Assembly: GCA_023228645.1 (NCBI GenBank)
Contig: JALOAT010000030.1
Span: 1 to 46,873 of the forward strand
Reading direction: 5' to 3'
Length of the DNA: 46,873 nt
DNA from: Gammaproteobacteria bacterium
GTDB lineage: Bacteria; Pseudomonadota; Gammaproteobacteria; Thiohalomonadales; Thiohalomonadaceae
A model generated the notes under the pieces. It did not search any database and was not told where the DNA came from. It worked only from the letters and a program-made list of their open reading frames with translations. Of the stretch, positions 16,901 through 24,454 are shown one piece after another. The position numbers and the translations under genes were made by a program. Position 1 is the stretch's first letter, and each line of letters opens with the position of its first letter.

Positions 16901-17299
16901 TTCGAACGCAGCGGGACCGCACCGGAGGCGCTGTGCTTCGTGGTGGACGAGTCGGACCTGATGGGCAACTTCACCGACGTGTCGCTACTCATGGTGGCCC
17001 TCAAGGAACTCGGCTGCCGCATCGGCATCGAGAACTTCGGCTACGGCCGCACCTCGTTTGCGCACCTCACCCAGCTGCCGGTGGATTTCCTCAAGATGGA
17101 AGGCACCGTGGTGCACAGCCTGCATGACAACCCGGTGGAGCGGGTCATCGCCGAGACCATCAGCCGCATCGGCCGCATCATGCGCCTGCGCCTCATCGCC
17201 ACCGAGGTCAACGACGAAGCCACCCTGGCCCGCCTCGCGGAGCTGGACGTGGACTACGCCGAGGGCGAATTCATCGACCCGGGCCAGCCGCTCGCGTGA
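13925..17299 (+). CDS. Membrane PAS-PAS-PAS-PAS-GGDEF-EAL protein (active-type GGDEF, degenerate EAL)
   Basis: A 1124-residue c-di-GMP signalling protein. Two membrane helices (about 8-29 and 138-163) enclose a periplasmic sensor region; about four PAS domains follow (near 215-325, 335-450, 455-565 and 575-700). The GGDEF domain has an intact RLGGDEFAILL site (about residue 786) and an RxxD inhibitory site (RAGD) five residues upstream, so diguanylate cyclase activity with product feedback is expected. In the C-terminal EAL domain the EALxR motif is replaced by VSLRLRG and DDFGTG reads ENFGYG, so phosphodiesterase activity is unlikely; it may be a sensor or docking domain. Ten bases separate it from tadG, so it probably belongs to the pilus operon. 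Confidence 0.92.
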   Translation: MSTPIPGIRTLLILLTALLLLNGVLLVWSMSDGLLLLDEHARGQARDYAARVAAVLPRNAPPEEMLAQAAPAHAAAVLFTDATGERIRVQLPAVDATRAPAWFAELMSGPQLEARALLPDNNGRLLVVFDTAALAAPYWRALRIPWILLNAGLVLFVVMANVWMGQKLRRLQRTTVPPLSPLLKELLREERPALPRPAVEPSSTTEEHTSDEQAARYSGIALLVVNPRGVVSFANAAAAQLFGYPRGELVGKPVERLVPPWRQEELARDHATAEPFEMETQRLARRGHLVDVLWHSSPLPGPLGEEPLGRVWTLWDITERKREETALRLLGRSAELSGDGLLITDTAQDNAVIHANPAAARITGYALDELLGRNPRFLHGDDRAQEGVRELTAAIHAGKPCHVLLHNRRKDGELFWSELSLTPLTDTGGRVTHFTAQIRDVTARHAQVEALMHTEARLRTILDDAPVAVCIADADHVIRSVNPGFTRLFGADAQHSIGRSLFELLPEAVWRDIRPSTPGAPVGGVEISVARRHGETLTLLANVAELTSDGEPSHTATFLVDISGRKRAEQALAEAKERAQVTLESIGDGVITTSAQGIVDYINPVAERLTGWMKEDVQGMPITQVFKLLDEETREPLKDPVERALRLGRVISITRRAVLVSTDQREFGLHITATPIRDREQHIVGAVVVFRDVSETRAVERQISLQAKYDALTGLYNRREFQARLEQALATARDEHKQHVLGYLDLDKFKIINDTCGHGAGDEVLRQVATRLQNLLRAGDILARLGGDEFAILLYACSLEAAERVAEHIREDISAYRFVWQDRSFELGVSIGLVPVMAESGSTDDVLRQADAACYTAKSEGRNRVHVFQPEAETSAEPAATSTWLARLREGMDQDRFVLFEHHARRLTKDADAPEFRQVSLRLRGDQGELLPPSAFLPTAQRYRLLARVDEWKLSTLLAVLAKTPPTGAVYGVSLSGQTLTQGQFLEFARQQFERSGTAPEALCFVVDESDLMGNFTDVSLLMVALKELGCRIGIENFGYGRTSFAHLTQLPVDFLKMEGTVVHSLHDNPVERVIAETISRIGRIMRLRLIATEVNDEATLARLAELDVDYAEGEFIDPGQPLA

Positions 17300-17317
17300 G
17301 CTTCGCCTCGCACCGAT

Positions 17318-17494
17318 GTAGTCCGGATGGAGCGCAGCGAAATTCGGGTTAATCGGACCGCGGCAATCCCGGGTTCCCCGGCGCTCTTTCGCTGGGGCGG
17401 TGGTGTGGTGCCGTAGGTCACGTTGGTGCGCAGCGGCTACGTGACAACGCGGCAGGAAGAACGTCACGTAGCTGCGCAACGTGACCTACGCCGG
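17318..17494. repeat. Two dispersed repeat types in the Tad operon/djlA convergent gap
   Basis: 17318-17350 holds a GTAGTCCGGATGGAGCGCAG-type unit common in proteobacteria (from memory); a related piece is at 26987. 17410-17494 is a large inverted repeat: GTAGGTCACGTTG on the left and CAACGTGACCTAC on the right, with TACGTGAC/GTCACGTA inside. A second copy is at 34590. They fill the space between two convergent genes and may act as a bidirectional hairpin terminator; no T-run is present. Confidence 0.65.
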
Positions 17495-17525
17495 CAACAG
17501 AAGGAGCGGTGTGGGGTGCACCATC

Positions 17526-18320
17526 TCAACGCATGCCCCGCGCCGCCTTGACGGCCTCGTAGGCGCGTTTGATCTCCTGGGTCTTCTCGGTGGCGAGGCG
17601 GACCATCTCTTCCGGCAGGCCCTTGGCCACCAGTTTGTCGGGGTGGTGCTGGTTCATCAGGCGGCGGTAGGCTTTTTTCACCTCGGCGTCGCCAGCATCA
17701 CGCTTCACGTCGAGGATGCGGTAGGCCTCGGCGAGCCGCTGGTCCGATGCGGCCTGACGCGGCGGGGCGCTGCTGCCGAAATCACGTGCGAAGCGCACCA
17801 GCGCCTCGAGGTGATCGAAGTGATGCCGGCTGATGCCCAGGGCCTCGCACACGTGCAACAGCAGGCTGCGCTCGGCGTCATTCAGGCTGCCGTCCGCATA
17901 GGCCGCCTGCAGCTGGATTTCCATGAACATCTGCAGCAGGTGCAAACGATGGCGGGACTCGCGTCGGAACTGCGCCAACGTGCCGTCCAGGTCGAAGTCG
18001 GGTGACTTGCCCTGGTTGAACAGCCCGATAGCGACGCGGCGCTGATCGTCACTGAGCGCCATGCGGTCCATCACTGTGCGCGCGAAGCCGATCTCGTCCT
18101 CGCACACACGCCCGTCCACCTTCGCGACCCGGCCCATCACGGAAAAGGTGGCGGAGAAGAAGGCCAGTTGCACGCGGGCGTGATCGTCCGGGGAGTTTCC
18201 GGTGAGGCGCGCCACGCCCTTGTCGAACTGGTGGCCGAGCACCAGCCCGAGCACGGCACCGAGCGGGCCGCCGAGTACGAATCCCAGCGTCCCTGCAATC
18301 AGTTTGCCCCACCAGTTCAT
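17526..18320 (-). CDS. djlA: DjlA-type co-chaperone (TerB-like plus J domain)
   Basis: A 264-residue protein with a hydrophobic N-terminal segment rich in glycine (LIAGTLGFVLGGPLGAVLGL) as in DjlA, a central TerB-like helical domain (about 45-175) and a C-terminal J domain with the HPD motif in NQHHPDKLVAKG (about 226-228). DjlA is a membrane-anchored DnaK partner with its J domain in the cytosol. It lies 65 bases after the copA-linked microprotein in the same direction. Confidence 0.92.
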   Translation of the reverse strand: MNWWGKLIAGTLGFVLGGPLGAVLGLVLGHQFDKGVARLTGNSPDDHARVQLAFFSATFSVMGRVAKVDGRVCEDEIGFARTVMDRMALSDDQRRVAIGLFNQGKSPDFDLDGTLAQFRRESRHRLHLLQMFMEIQLQAAYADGSLNDAERSLLLHVCEALGISRHHFDHLEALVRFARDFGSSAPPRQAASDQRLAEAYRILDVKRDAGDAEVKKAYRRLMNQHHPDKLVAKGLPEEMVRLATEKTQEIKRAYEAVKAARGMR

Positions 18321-18385
18321 GCGACTTCCCCCACGCGGAATCGCATGATGCTAACGGCAGGCCTACCCGTCCACAAGCGGGACGA

Positions 18386-18457
18386 TTACTTACGTGACAG
18401 CCAGAACCACCAGACGATGAAGGCGATGAGTGCGAGGCCGGCGAGATTGACCATCAT
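18386..18457 (-). CDS. 23-residue membrane microprotein translationally coupled to copA
   Basis: The ATG at 18457-18455 overlaps the copA TGA (18456-18454) in a classic ATGA coupling. The frame runs 23 codons to a TAA at 18388-18386. The peptide is one transmembrane helix: it begins MMVNLAGLALI, has a VWWFW aromatic cluster and ends in SRK. It has no metal-binding Cys, His or Met cluster beyond the start. It is far shorter than the CcoS proteins that follow some P-type ATPases. The helix reminds me of the N-terminal anchor of small cupredoxin-like proteins, but no cupredoxin domain follows. It could be a small subunit of the CopA pump, as KdpF is for Kdp (analogy only). Confidence 0.6.
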   Translation of the reverse strand: MMVNLAGLALIAFIVWWFWLSRK

Positions 18458-20685
18458 GAGCGAGGCTCCCGGGCGGCGTGGAAATGCCGCAGGCGGTTGG
18501 CGTTGCTGACCACGGTCACCGAGGACAGGGCCATGGCTGCGCCGGCAATCATGGGATTGAGCAGCAGGCCAAGCAACGGGTAGAGCGCGCCTGCGGCAAC
18601 GGGAATACCCAGGGTGTTGTAGACGAAGGCACCGAACAGGTTCTGCTTGATGTTGCGCACGGTGGCCTTGGACACCGCGATGGCGTCGGCCACGCCGTGC
18701 AGCGAGCCGCGCATCAAGGTCACGTCGGCGCTTTCGATGGCGATGTCGGTGCCGCCGCCGATGGCGAAGCCCACGTCGGCGCGCGCCAGGGCGGGCGCAT
18801 CGTTGATGCCATCGCCCACCATGCCGACGGTTTCGCCGCGCCCCTGCAACTCGGCCACCTTCTCGGCCTTGTGCTGCGGCAACACCTCCGCGAACACCTC
18901 GTCGATACCCATCCGTCGTGCCACGGCCTCAGCGGTGGTGCGGTGGTCGCCGGTAATCATTACCACCTTCATGCCTTCCGCATGCAGGCGCGCGATGGCC
19001 TCGTAGGAATCGGCCTTGGCCGGATCGGAGATACCGAGCAGCGCGGCCACTGCCCCGTCCACGGCCAGATACACGGGCGTGCTCGCCTCGGCAGCAAGGC
19101 GTTCTGCGTCGGCCTGTTGGGCCATCACGTTGATGCCGTTTTCCTCCAGGAAGCGCTGATTGCCGAGTAACGCCGTGCGGCCGTCGACCTGCGCACGCAC
19201 ACCACGTCCCGACACGGCCTCGAAGCGTTCCACCTTGGGCAGCGCCAGCCCACGCTCGCGGGCGGCGGCGATCACCGCGGCGGCGAGCGGGTGCTCCGAG
19301 CCGGTCTCGAGCGCAGCGGCGATGGCGAGCGCCTGCGCTTCATCGAACAGATTCACGGTGACGATGGCGGTGACGCGCGGCTTGCCTTCGGTCACGGTGC
19401 CGGTCTTGTCGAGCACCACGGTGGTGAGGCGTCCGGCCTGCTGCAAGGCATCGCCGTTGCGGATCAGCACGCCGTGCTCCGCGGCCTTGCCCACGCCGAC
19501 CATGATGGAAATGGGCGTGGCAAGACCGAGCGCACAGGGGCAGGCGATGATCAGCACGGTCATGGTGGCCACGATGGCGAACGACACGCGCGGGTCGGGG
19601 CCCAGGTTGTACCAGAGCAGGAAGGTGATCACGGCGACGATCAGCACCGTGGGCACGAACACCCCGGCGACACGGTCCACCAGCCGGCCGATGGCGGGCT
19701 TGCTGGCCTGCGCCTGGCGCACCATGTCGATGATCTGCGCCAGTACCGTGTCCTTGCCGATGCGCGTGGCGCGATAGAGAAACGTGCCGCTGCCGTTGAC
19801 GGTGCCGCCCACCACTTCGTCGCTGCACTGCTTGGCCACCGGCAGGGGTTCACCGCTGACCATGGACTCGTCCACCAGCGAATGGCCTTCCATGATCACG
19901 CCGTCCACGGGGATGCGCTCACCGGGACGCACGCGCAGGGTCTCGTTCAGCCCCACCTCGGCGATGGGCACGTCCAGTTCCTTACCATTGCGCACCACGC
20001 GGGCGGTCTTCGGTTGCAGGCCGATGAGACGACGGATGGCCTCGGAAGTCTTGCCGCGCGCGCGGGTCTCCAGGGCAGCGCCAAAGTTGATCAGGGCGAT
20101 GATCATGGTGGCCGCCTCGAAATAGGCGTGCTGTGCGAGTACCGGCACCGCGTCGGGTGCGAACACCACCGCCATGGAATACAGCCATGCCGCGCCGGTG
20201 CCCATGGCGATGAGGGTGTCCATGTTGGCGTTGTGGCGCGTGAACGACTTCCAGGCGCCGGTGAAGAAGCGGCCGCCCGAGTAGATCATCACTGCCAGCG
20301 TCACCACGCCGGTCGCCAGCCAGAACGCCGGTGATTCCTGGATGGTGGGGAGCCAGCCCGACATCTCGGCGATCATGAGCGGAAACCCGATGGCCGCGGC
20401 GGCGGCCGCCTTGCGCAGCAGTTTGCGGTACCACGCCGCCTCCTGCGCCTCCCGTTCCGATTGCTCGGTTTCCAGGCTCTTGAGTTCGGCGGCCTCATAA
20501 CCGGCCGCGGCCACCGCCTTGATGATCGCCGCCACGTCCGCCGTGCTGCGCACCTGCGCCGTACGCTCGGCGAGATTCACGGTGGCCTCGGTCACCCCCG
20601 GCGCCGCACGCAGCGCGTCCTCCACCGCCGCCACGCAGCCCGCGCAACTCATGCCACCGATGGAAAGCCGGTACGTCTGTTCCAT
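18454..20685 (-). CDS. copA: Cu(I)-exporting P1B-type ATPase
   Basis: CopA pumps Cu(I) from the cytoplasm across the inner membrane. In 743 residues: one HMA domain with GMSCAGC (Cys14, Cys17), eight predicted helices, the phosphatase motif SGEP, the metal-site CPC in IIACPCALGLATP (about 383-385), the phosphorylation motif DKTGTVT (about 426), the HP motif SEHPL and the hinge GDGINDAP. The C-terminal helix region carries YNTLGIPVAAG and MALSSVTVVSNANRLR, typical for copper transport. All catalytic residues are present. The gene is followed by an overlapping 23-codon frame. No CueR gene or clear CueR-type operator was seen. Confidence 0.96.
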   Translation of the reverse strand: MEQTYRLSIGGMSCAGCVAAVEDALRAAPGVTEATVNLAERTAQVRSTADVAAIIKAVAAAGYEAAELKSLETEQSEREAQEAAWYRKLLRKAAAAAAIGFPLMIAEMSGWLPTIQESPAFWLATGVVTLAVMIYSGGRFFTGAWKSFTRHNANMDTLIAMGTGAAWLYSMAVVFAPDAVPVLAQHAYFEAATMIIALINFGAALETRARGKTSEAIRRLIGLQPKTARVVRNGKELDVPIAEVGLNETLRVRPGERIPVDGVIMEGHSLVDESMVSGEPLPVAKQCSDEVVGGTVNGSGTFLYRATRIGKDTVLAQIIDMVRQAQASKPAIGRLVDRVAGVFVPTVLIVAVITFLLWYNLGPDPRVSFAIVATMTVLIIACPCALGLATPISIMVGVGKAAEHGVLIRNGDALQQAGRLTTVVLDKTGTVTEGKPRVTAIVTVNLFDEAQALAIAAALETGSEHPLAAAVIAAARERGLALPKVERFEAVSGRGVRAQVDGRTALLGNQRFLEENGINVMAQQADAERLAAEASTPVYLAVDGAVAALLGISDPAKADSYEAIARLHAEGMKVVMITGDHRTTAEAVARRMGIDEVFAEVLPQHKAEKVAELQGRGETVGMVGDGINDAPALARADVGFAIGGGTDIAIESADVTLMRGSLHGVADAIAVSKATVRNIKQNLFGAFVYNTLGIPVAAGALYPLLGLLLNPMIAGAAMALSSVTVVSNANRLRHFHAAREPRS

Positions 20686-20752
20686 TTGCTCAGTCTCTTA
20701 ATCAAACCTTTGGAAAAAGCTGTTAACCACGGGGAACACGGGGGGGGAACAA

Positions 20753-20785
20753 CCTGTAGGAGCGGCCTGAGGCCGCTCCTACAGG
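20753..20785. repeat. Perfect REP-like palindrome
   Basis: A perfect 15-bp-arm palindrome, CCTGTAGGAGCGGCC-TGA-GGCCGCTCCTACAGG, between the radical SAM gene and copA. TAGGAGCGG-type REP elements are widespread in gammaproteobacteria (from memory). Flanking CGGGGAACACGG and CCCCGTGTT are a second, looser inverted repeat. Only this copy was found in the window. Confidence 0.8.
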
Positions 20786-20830
20786 TGGGAAGAACCGATT
20801 CTCCAATTCCCCGTGTTGAATCTGTTCTCT

Positions 20831-21502
20831 TCACCCCACCGCATCCAGCACCCGTCGGCGGAACTTCACGCCGAGGTCACGGGCGATGCGTTCGCAGGCG
20901 TTGATGTCCACGCCGTCCAGGCCGTCGATGGCGGACAGGGTCACTTCCATGCCCGCATCGCGGGCGCGGGCGGCGAAGTCCTGCAACGCGGCGAAGGCCC
21001 CTGCGCGCTTGGGGCGGGTGTGGCGCACGTAGGTGGCCTCGTCCTGGGCGTTGAGGGAAATGGATACCGCGTCCACCACCCGGGCCAGCTCCGGCGTGAC
21101 GTCGCGGCCATGTACCAGATTGGCCAGTCCGTCGGTATTCACGCGCACCCGCTTGCCGGCCTTTTTCATGGCCGCCGCCACTTCAAGCAAGACATCGAGG
21201 CGGAGTGTGGGCTCACCCAGGCCGCAGAAGACGATCTCGTGATAAGGCGCCGGATCGCCGATGGCCTCGATCAGCTCGGTCACCGAAGGCTCGCGGCGCA
21301 GGCGCAGATCGTAACCCTGGACTTCCCATTCCCCGTTGAACTTGGGGCAAAAGGCACAGCGCAAGGTACAGTGCCAGGTGACGTTCAGGTAGAGATTGCC
21401 GTGCAGCTCGTAGCTCAGGGTGGGCTCGGGAGGCGGAACGGGTCGGGTCGAATGCATGGACGGGCTCGGTGCGGTGGGTGGCGCTTGGGAACGTGCCTTC
21501 AT
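20831..21502 (-). CDS. Radical SAM protein, TatD-linked type
   Basis: A 223-residue radical SAM enzyme: the [4Fe-4S] cysteines are in NVTWHCTLRCAFCPKF (CxxxCxxC, about residues 45, 49 and 52), followed by the SAM-binding FCGLGEPTLR and a strand carrying RVNTDGLANLVHGRDV. This pattern fits the short radical SAM family that is often next to or fused with TatD nucleases (family recalled, not searched). No tatD is visible here and the substrate is unknown. The first 15 residues are low complexity; an ATG at 21457 (MHSTRPV) is the likelier start. It diverges from the next gene with about 36 bases between starts. Confidence 0.82.
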   Translation of the reverse strand: MKARSQAPPTAPSPSMHSTRPVPPPEPTLSYELHGNLYLNVTWHCTLRCAFCPKFNGEWEVQGYDLRLRREPSVTELIEAIGDPAPYHEIVFCGLGEPTLRLDVLLEVAAAMKKAGKRVRVNTDGLANLVHGRDVTPELARVVDAVSISLNAQDEATYVRHTRPKRAGAFAALQDFAARARDAGMEVTLSAIDGLDGVDINACERIARDLGVKFRRRVLDAVG

Positions 21503-21538
21503 GTATGATACTGCCTCCTTTTGACCGTCAGGTGGCGA

Positions 21539-22711
21539 ATGTTTTCGATCCCTTTCCCCCTACTCAAGATTCGCGGACGCGAATTGCTGCCCGTCATCCA
21601 GGGAGGAATGGGAGTCGGCATCTCTGCACACCGGCTCGCGGGCGCGGTTGCCCGCGAAGGCGCCATGGGCACCATCGCAAGCATCGATCTGCGGGTCCAC
21701 CATCCCGATCTCATGGAGCGCACCCATCGCACCAAGGATCGCAATCTCATCGACTCGGCCAATCTGGAGGCGCTCGATCGGGAGATCAAGGCGGCCCGTA
21801 ACATGGCCCCCGAGGGCTTCATCGCGGTCAACGTGATGAAGGCGGTGGATCGCCACGCGGACATGGTGAAGCAGTCCTGCGAGAGCGGCGCCGACGCCAT
21901 CATCATGGGCGCCGGTCTGCCGCTCGATCTGCCCGAGATGATCAAGGGCTACGAGGACAAGGTGGCGCTCATTCCCATCCTGTCCGAGGAGCGCGGCGTG
22001 CGCGCGGTGCTGAAGCGCTGGATGCGCAAGGGCATACTGCCCGATGCCATCGTCATCGAGCACCCGCGCTACGCGGGCGGCCACCTGGGTGCGCCCAAGC
22101 CCGAGGACATCAACGATCCCAGGTTCGACTTCAAGCGCGTGCTCGGCGAGATCCGCCAGGTGTTCGAGCAACTGAAGATCGATCACATCCCGCTCATCCC
22201 GGCGGGCGGCGTCAACTCCTTCCAGAAGATCAAGGACCTCTTCGGCATGGGCGCCAGCGGCGTGCAGATCGGCACCCCGTTCGCGGTCACCGAGGAAGGC
22301 GACGCCCACGTCAACTTCAAGAAGGTACTGCTGGAAGCCCGCGCGGAAGACATCGTCACCTTCATGAGCACCGCGGGCCTGCCCTGCCGCGCCGTGTTGA
22401 CGCCGTGGCTGAAGAAATACCTGGCGCGCGAGGAAAAGGTGCGCGCCCGCGCCACCCCAGAGAAAGGCACCTGCGCCGTGAGCTTCGAATGCCTGACCCA
22501 TTGCGGGCTGAAGGACGGCGACAGTTCCTCCGGTCAGTTCTGTATCGACACCCAGTTGGAGGCCGCGGTTCACGGCAACGTGGAAAAGGGCCTGTTCTTC
22601 CGCGGCTCCGAGTCCCTGCCCTTCGGCGACCAGATGCGCTCGGTGCACGATTTGCTTTACTTCCTGCTCACCGGCCAGGACCCGCGCGAAAAAACGCTCG
22701 CCACGGCCTGA
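21539..22711 (+). CDS. Nitronate monooxygenase/2-nitropropane dioxygenase-like FMN protein
   Basis: A 390-residue TIM-barrel flavoprotein of the NMO/FabK-like group. Diagnostic stretches: PVIQGGMGVGISAHRLA (N-terminal FMN loop), FIAVNVMKAV, DAIIMGAGLPLDL, the IEHPRYAGGHLGAP loop with the His of active NMOs, LIPAGGVNSFQKI and MGASGVQIGTPFAVTEE (phosphate binding). The C-terminal region contains several cysteines (GTCAVSFECLTHCG), a feature of a subgroup of long homologues. It probably oxidises nitronates or a related electrophile, but the physiological substrate is unknown. ATG 21539, behind AGGTGG, was preferred over a TTG at 21521. Confidence 0.85.
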   Translation: MFSIPFPLLKIRGRELLPVIQGGMGVGISAHRLAGAVAREGAMGTIASIDLRVHHPDLMERTHRTKDRNLIDSANLEALDREIKAARNMAPEGFIAVNVMKAVDRHADMVKQSCESGADAIIMGAGLPLDLPEMIKGYEDKVALIPILSEERGVRAVLKRWMRKGILPDAIVIEHPRYAGGHLGAPKPEDINDPRFDFKRVLGEIRQVFEQLKIDHIPLIPAGGVNSFQKIKDLFGMGASGVQIGTPFAVTEEGDAHVNFKKVLLEARAEDIVTFMSTAGLPCRAVLTPWLKKYLAREEKVRARATPEKGTCAVSFECLTHCGLKDGDSSSGQFCIDTQLEAAVHGNVEKGLFFRGSESLPFGDQMRSVHDLLYFLLTGQDPREKTLATA

Positions 22712-22767
22712 GCCTCACCCGACGGCCTTGGTCGTCGTCCCGGCAAAATTTCCCCAGCGGAACTTAT

Positions 22768-22838
22768 CCGTCACCCCGGCGAAAGCCGGGGTCCACTCCT
22801 CGCGAAGAATGGATTCCGGCTTTCGCCGGAATGACGAG
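22768..22838. repeat. Dispersed palindromic repeat, 'CCGGCGAAAGCCGG' family, copy 2
   Basis: Two inverted units: CACCCCGGCGAAAGCCGGGG (22771-22790) and ATTCCGGCTTTCGCCGGAAT (22813-22832), 22 bases apart. They lie between convergent genes and may function as a transcription barrier. Same family as 3377 and 26934. Confidence 0.75.
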
Positions 22839-22910
22839 GGCCGGCCCCGCACAGGCCCGATTGCGCCGGAGCGGTTATGCGGATTGGGGGCGGCGTGGAT
22901 CCAGAGGACC

Positions 22911-24191
22911 CTATCCCAAAGGGACTGGATGAGTGCCCGCCCGGGTACGTCGATAAACGCCAATGGCATCCGCCAGGTTGACCCCCAGGAGCACGCCGGA
23001 CAGCGCCAGTGCAAGGCCTGCCGGGCGCACCACTACCGGCCACACACTCGCGGCGCACAGCAGCGCCACCGCCAGGGCATGGGCACGGTACTGCCGACGC
23101 GCCGACGCCTCGCCGATGATCTGCTTCATGGTCGGGATCCGGCCGCGCTGGCCGGGCGGGTGTTCGTGCAGGCGGTTGTTGAGGTGCAGCCAGACCAGGA
23201 AAGGCAGGATCTTATAGAGCATGCCGCTCACCACCGACATGGCGAAACCGGCCACGAACAGCACCCCTACCAGCACGTCGTAGCCCACGATCCACGGACG
23301 GGCCAACCACAGGGCCACCGCGCCCAGCAGGCAGAGCATGCCGAGACGCCAGAACTCCACGGTCACGTCCGGCAGGCTGCGACGCCGGCGCATCTGCAAG
23401 CGGAGCGTGATGACCGCAAACGCCACCAGCGCGAGGGCGGCGAGCCAGGCCGGGGCCGCGGCCCACGCCGGTATCAGCGCGCGAGCGACAGACCATGACA
23501 CCAGCGCACCCAACAGCACCGGGACCAACCAGCGCATCAGCGCACGCGGGTACTCGGGGGTGATCTGGAACATGGGCACCACCTGGTAGGCCACCCCTGC
23601 CACCAGCAGGACGACCCAGCCCACCAGACCCCAGGCGAGGTGCACATCGGTCAGCTGACGGGCCACACTGCCGCCCGCATGGCCGCCGGCCAGGTGCAGG
23701 CCGAGCGTGATCGTCACCGCCAGGGCCAGCAGCGCCGCGCGCATGGCGGGCGTGGTCCCCGGCACAGTGGGTGCGCGTAACAAGGCCCGACCACCCCTCC
23801 ACAGGAACACGCCCAGCGCCGCACCGAGCAGACCGAGGGCCCCCAAGAGCAACCCCTTCTGGGCCAGTCCCAGGCCCGTCGCCAGCAGCAGGGTGCCGAG
23901 GGCGAGCGGCAGAAACACACTCCAGGCCAGTGCGCGGGGCCGTCCGAGCGGCACCCCAAGCAAGACCGGCAGTAATTGCTGGAAGGCGCCGAGCATGGCC
24001 ATGGCCAAAAAGCCGAGGGTGATCAGGTGCGTTACGCCGAGCAGCACCGATGACCAGCGGTCGGCGAAGGCGTCCGGGGCGACCGCCAGCCAGAGCCCGG
24101 CGGCTACCACGAACCACGGCGCCGCGAGCAGATAGGGCGCCGGCACGGTGAGCGGCGGCGTCTGACTGAGGGACAGGCGCGCCGTGTTCAT
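22911..24191 (-). CDS. NnrS-like polytopic membrane protein
   Basis: A 426-residue protein with about 12 transmembrane helices. Conserved-looking histidines and aromatic residues in helices (VTHLITLGFLAMAMLGAFQQ, VHLAWGLVGW, GMLYKILPFLVWLHLNNR) resemble the NnrS family, whose members bind haem and copper and help bacteria withstand nitric oxide. The motif AYQVVPMFQITPEYP is distinctive. It is the last gene of a three-gene unit with hemerythrin and DUF2249, overlapping DUF2249 by four bases (ATGA), behind an FNR-type site. A role in NO or respiratory nitrogen-oxide stress is therefore inferred; exact family membership needs a profile search. Confidence 0.72.
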   Translation of the reverse strand: MNTARLSLSQTPPLTVPAPYLLAAPWFVVAAGLWLAVAPDAFADRWSSVLLGVTHLITLGFLAMAMLGAFQQLLPVLLGVPLGRPRALAWSVFLPLALGTLLLATGLGLAQKGLLLGALGLLGAALGVFLWRGGRALLRAPTVPGTTPAMRAALLALAVTITLGLHLAGGHAGGSVARQLTDVHLAWGLVGWVVLLVAGVAYQVVPMFQITPEYPRALMRWLVPVLLGALVSWSVARALIPAWAAAPAWLAALALVAFAVITLRLQMRRRRSLPDVTVEFWRLGMLCLLGAVALWLARPWIVGYDVLVGVLFVAGFAMSVVSGMLYKILPFLVWLHLNNRLHEHPPGQRGRIPTMKQIIGEASARRQYRAHALAVALLCAASVWPVVVRPAGLALALSGVLLGVNLADAIGVYRRTRAGTHPVPLG

Positions 24192-24454
24192 GGCCCGTCA
24201 CACGCCTGTCGCGCCGCCTGCTCGCCCAGGGCATCGCCCTCACGCCAGATGAACACCTCCACGGCCGTGCGTACGCCGGGGCGCTGTTGAAAACAGAAAC
24301 CGCGGCTGCGCAGGTTGTCCGGCAGCAGGCACGGGTCACGGCGATGCAGCATGCGCAGATAATCGCCTGGCGCCAGTGCCTCGGCCGCCTCAAGTGTGCG
24401 TACCAGCGGCTCGGGCGGTTCCAGTTCACTCACATCGAGAACGTGTTCAGCCAT
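24188..24454 (-). CDS. DUF2249 protein (TusA-like fold)
   Basis: An 88-residue protein with the DUF2249 pattern: LDVSELEPPEPLVRTLEAAEAL, then GDYLRMLHRRDPCLLPDNL and RGFCFQQ. DUF2249 domains have a TusA/SirA-like fold and often occur beside hemerythrins and nitrogen-oxide enzymes. A conserved Cys sits in RRDPCLLP, where TusA-type chemistry is not established. It overlaps the hemerythrin gene by 8 bases and the NnrS-like gene by 4, so it is the middle cistron of a tightly coupled operon. Confidence 0.85.
   Translation of the reverse strand: MAEHVLDVSELEPPEPLVRTLEAAEALAPGDYLRMLHRRDPCLLPDNLRSRGFCFQQRPGVRTAVEVFIWREGDALGEQAARQACDGP

Noticed and set aside
16570..17290. EAL domain as an active c-di-GMP phosphodiesterase
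   Set aside because: EALxR and DDFGTG are both replaced (VSLRLRG and ENFGYG), so metal and catalytic residues are missing.
18386..18457. Microprotein as a CcoS cytochrome oxidase maturation protein
   Set aside because: CcoS proteins are about 45-70 residues with an acidic tail; this frame has 23 codons and ends in SRK. No cco genes are near.
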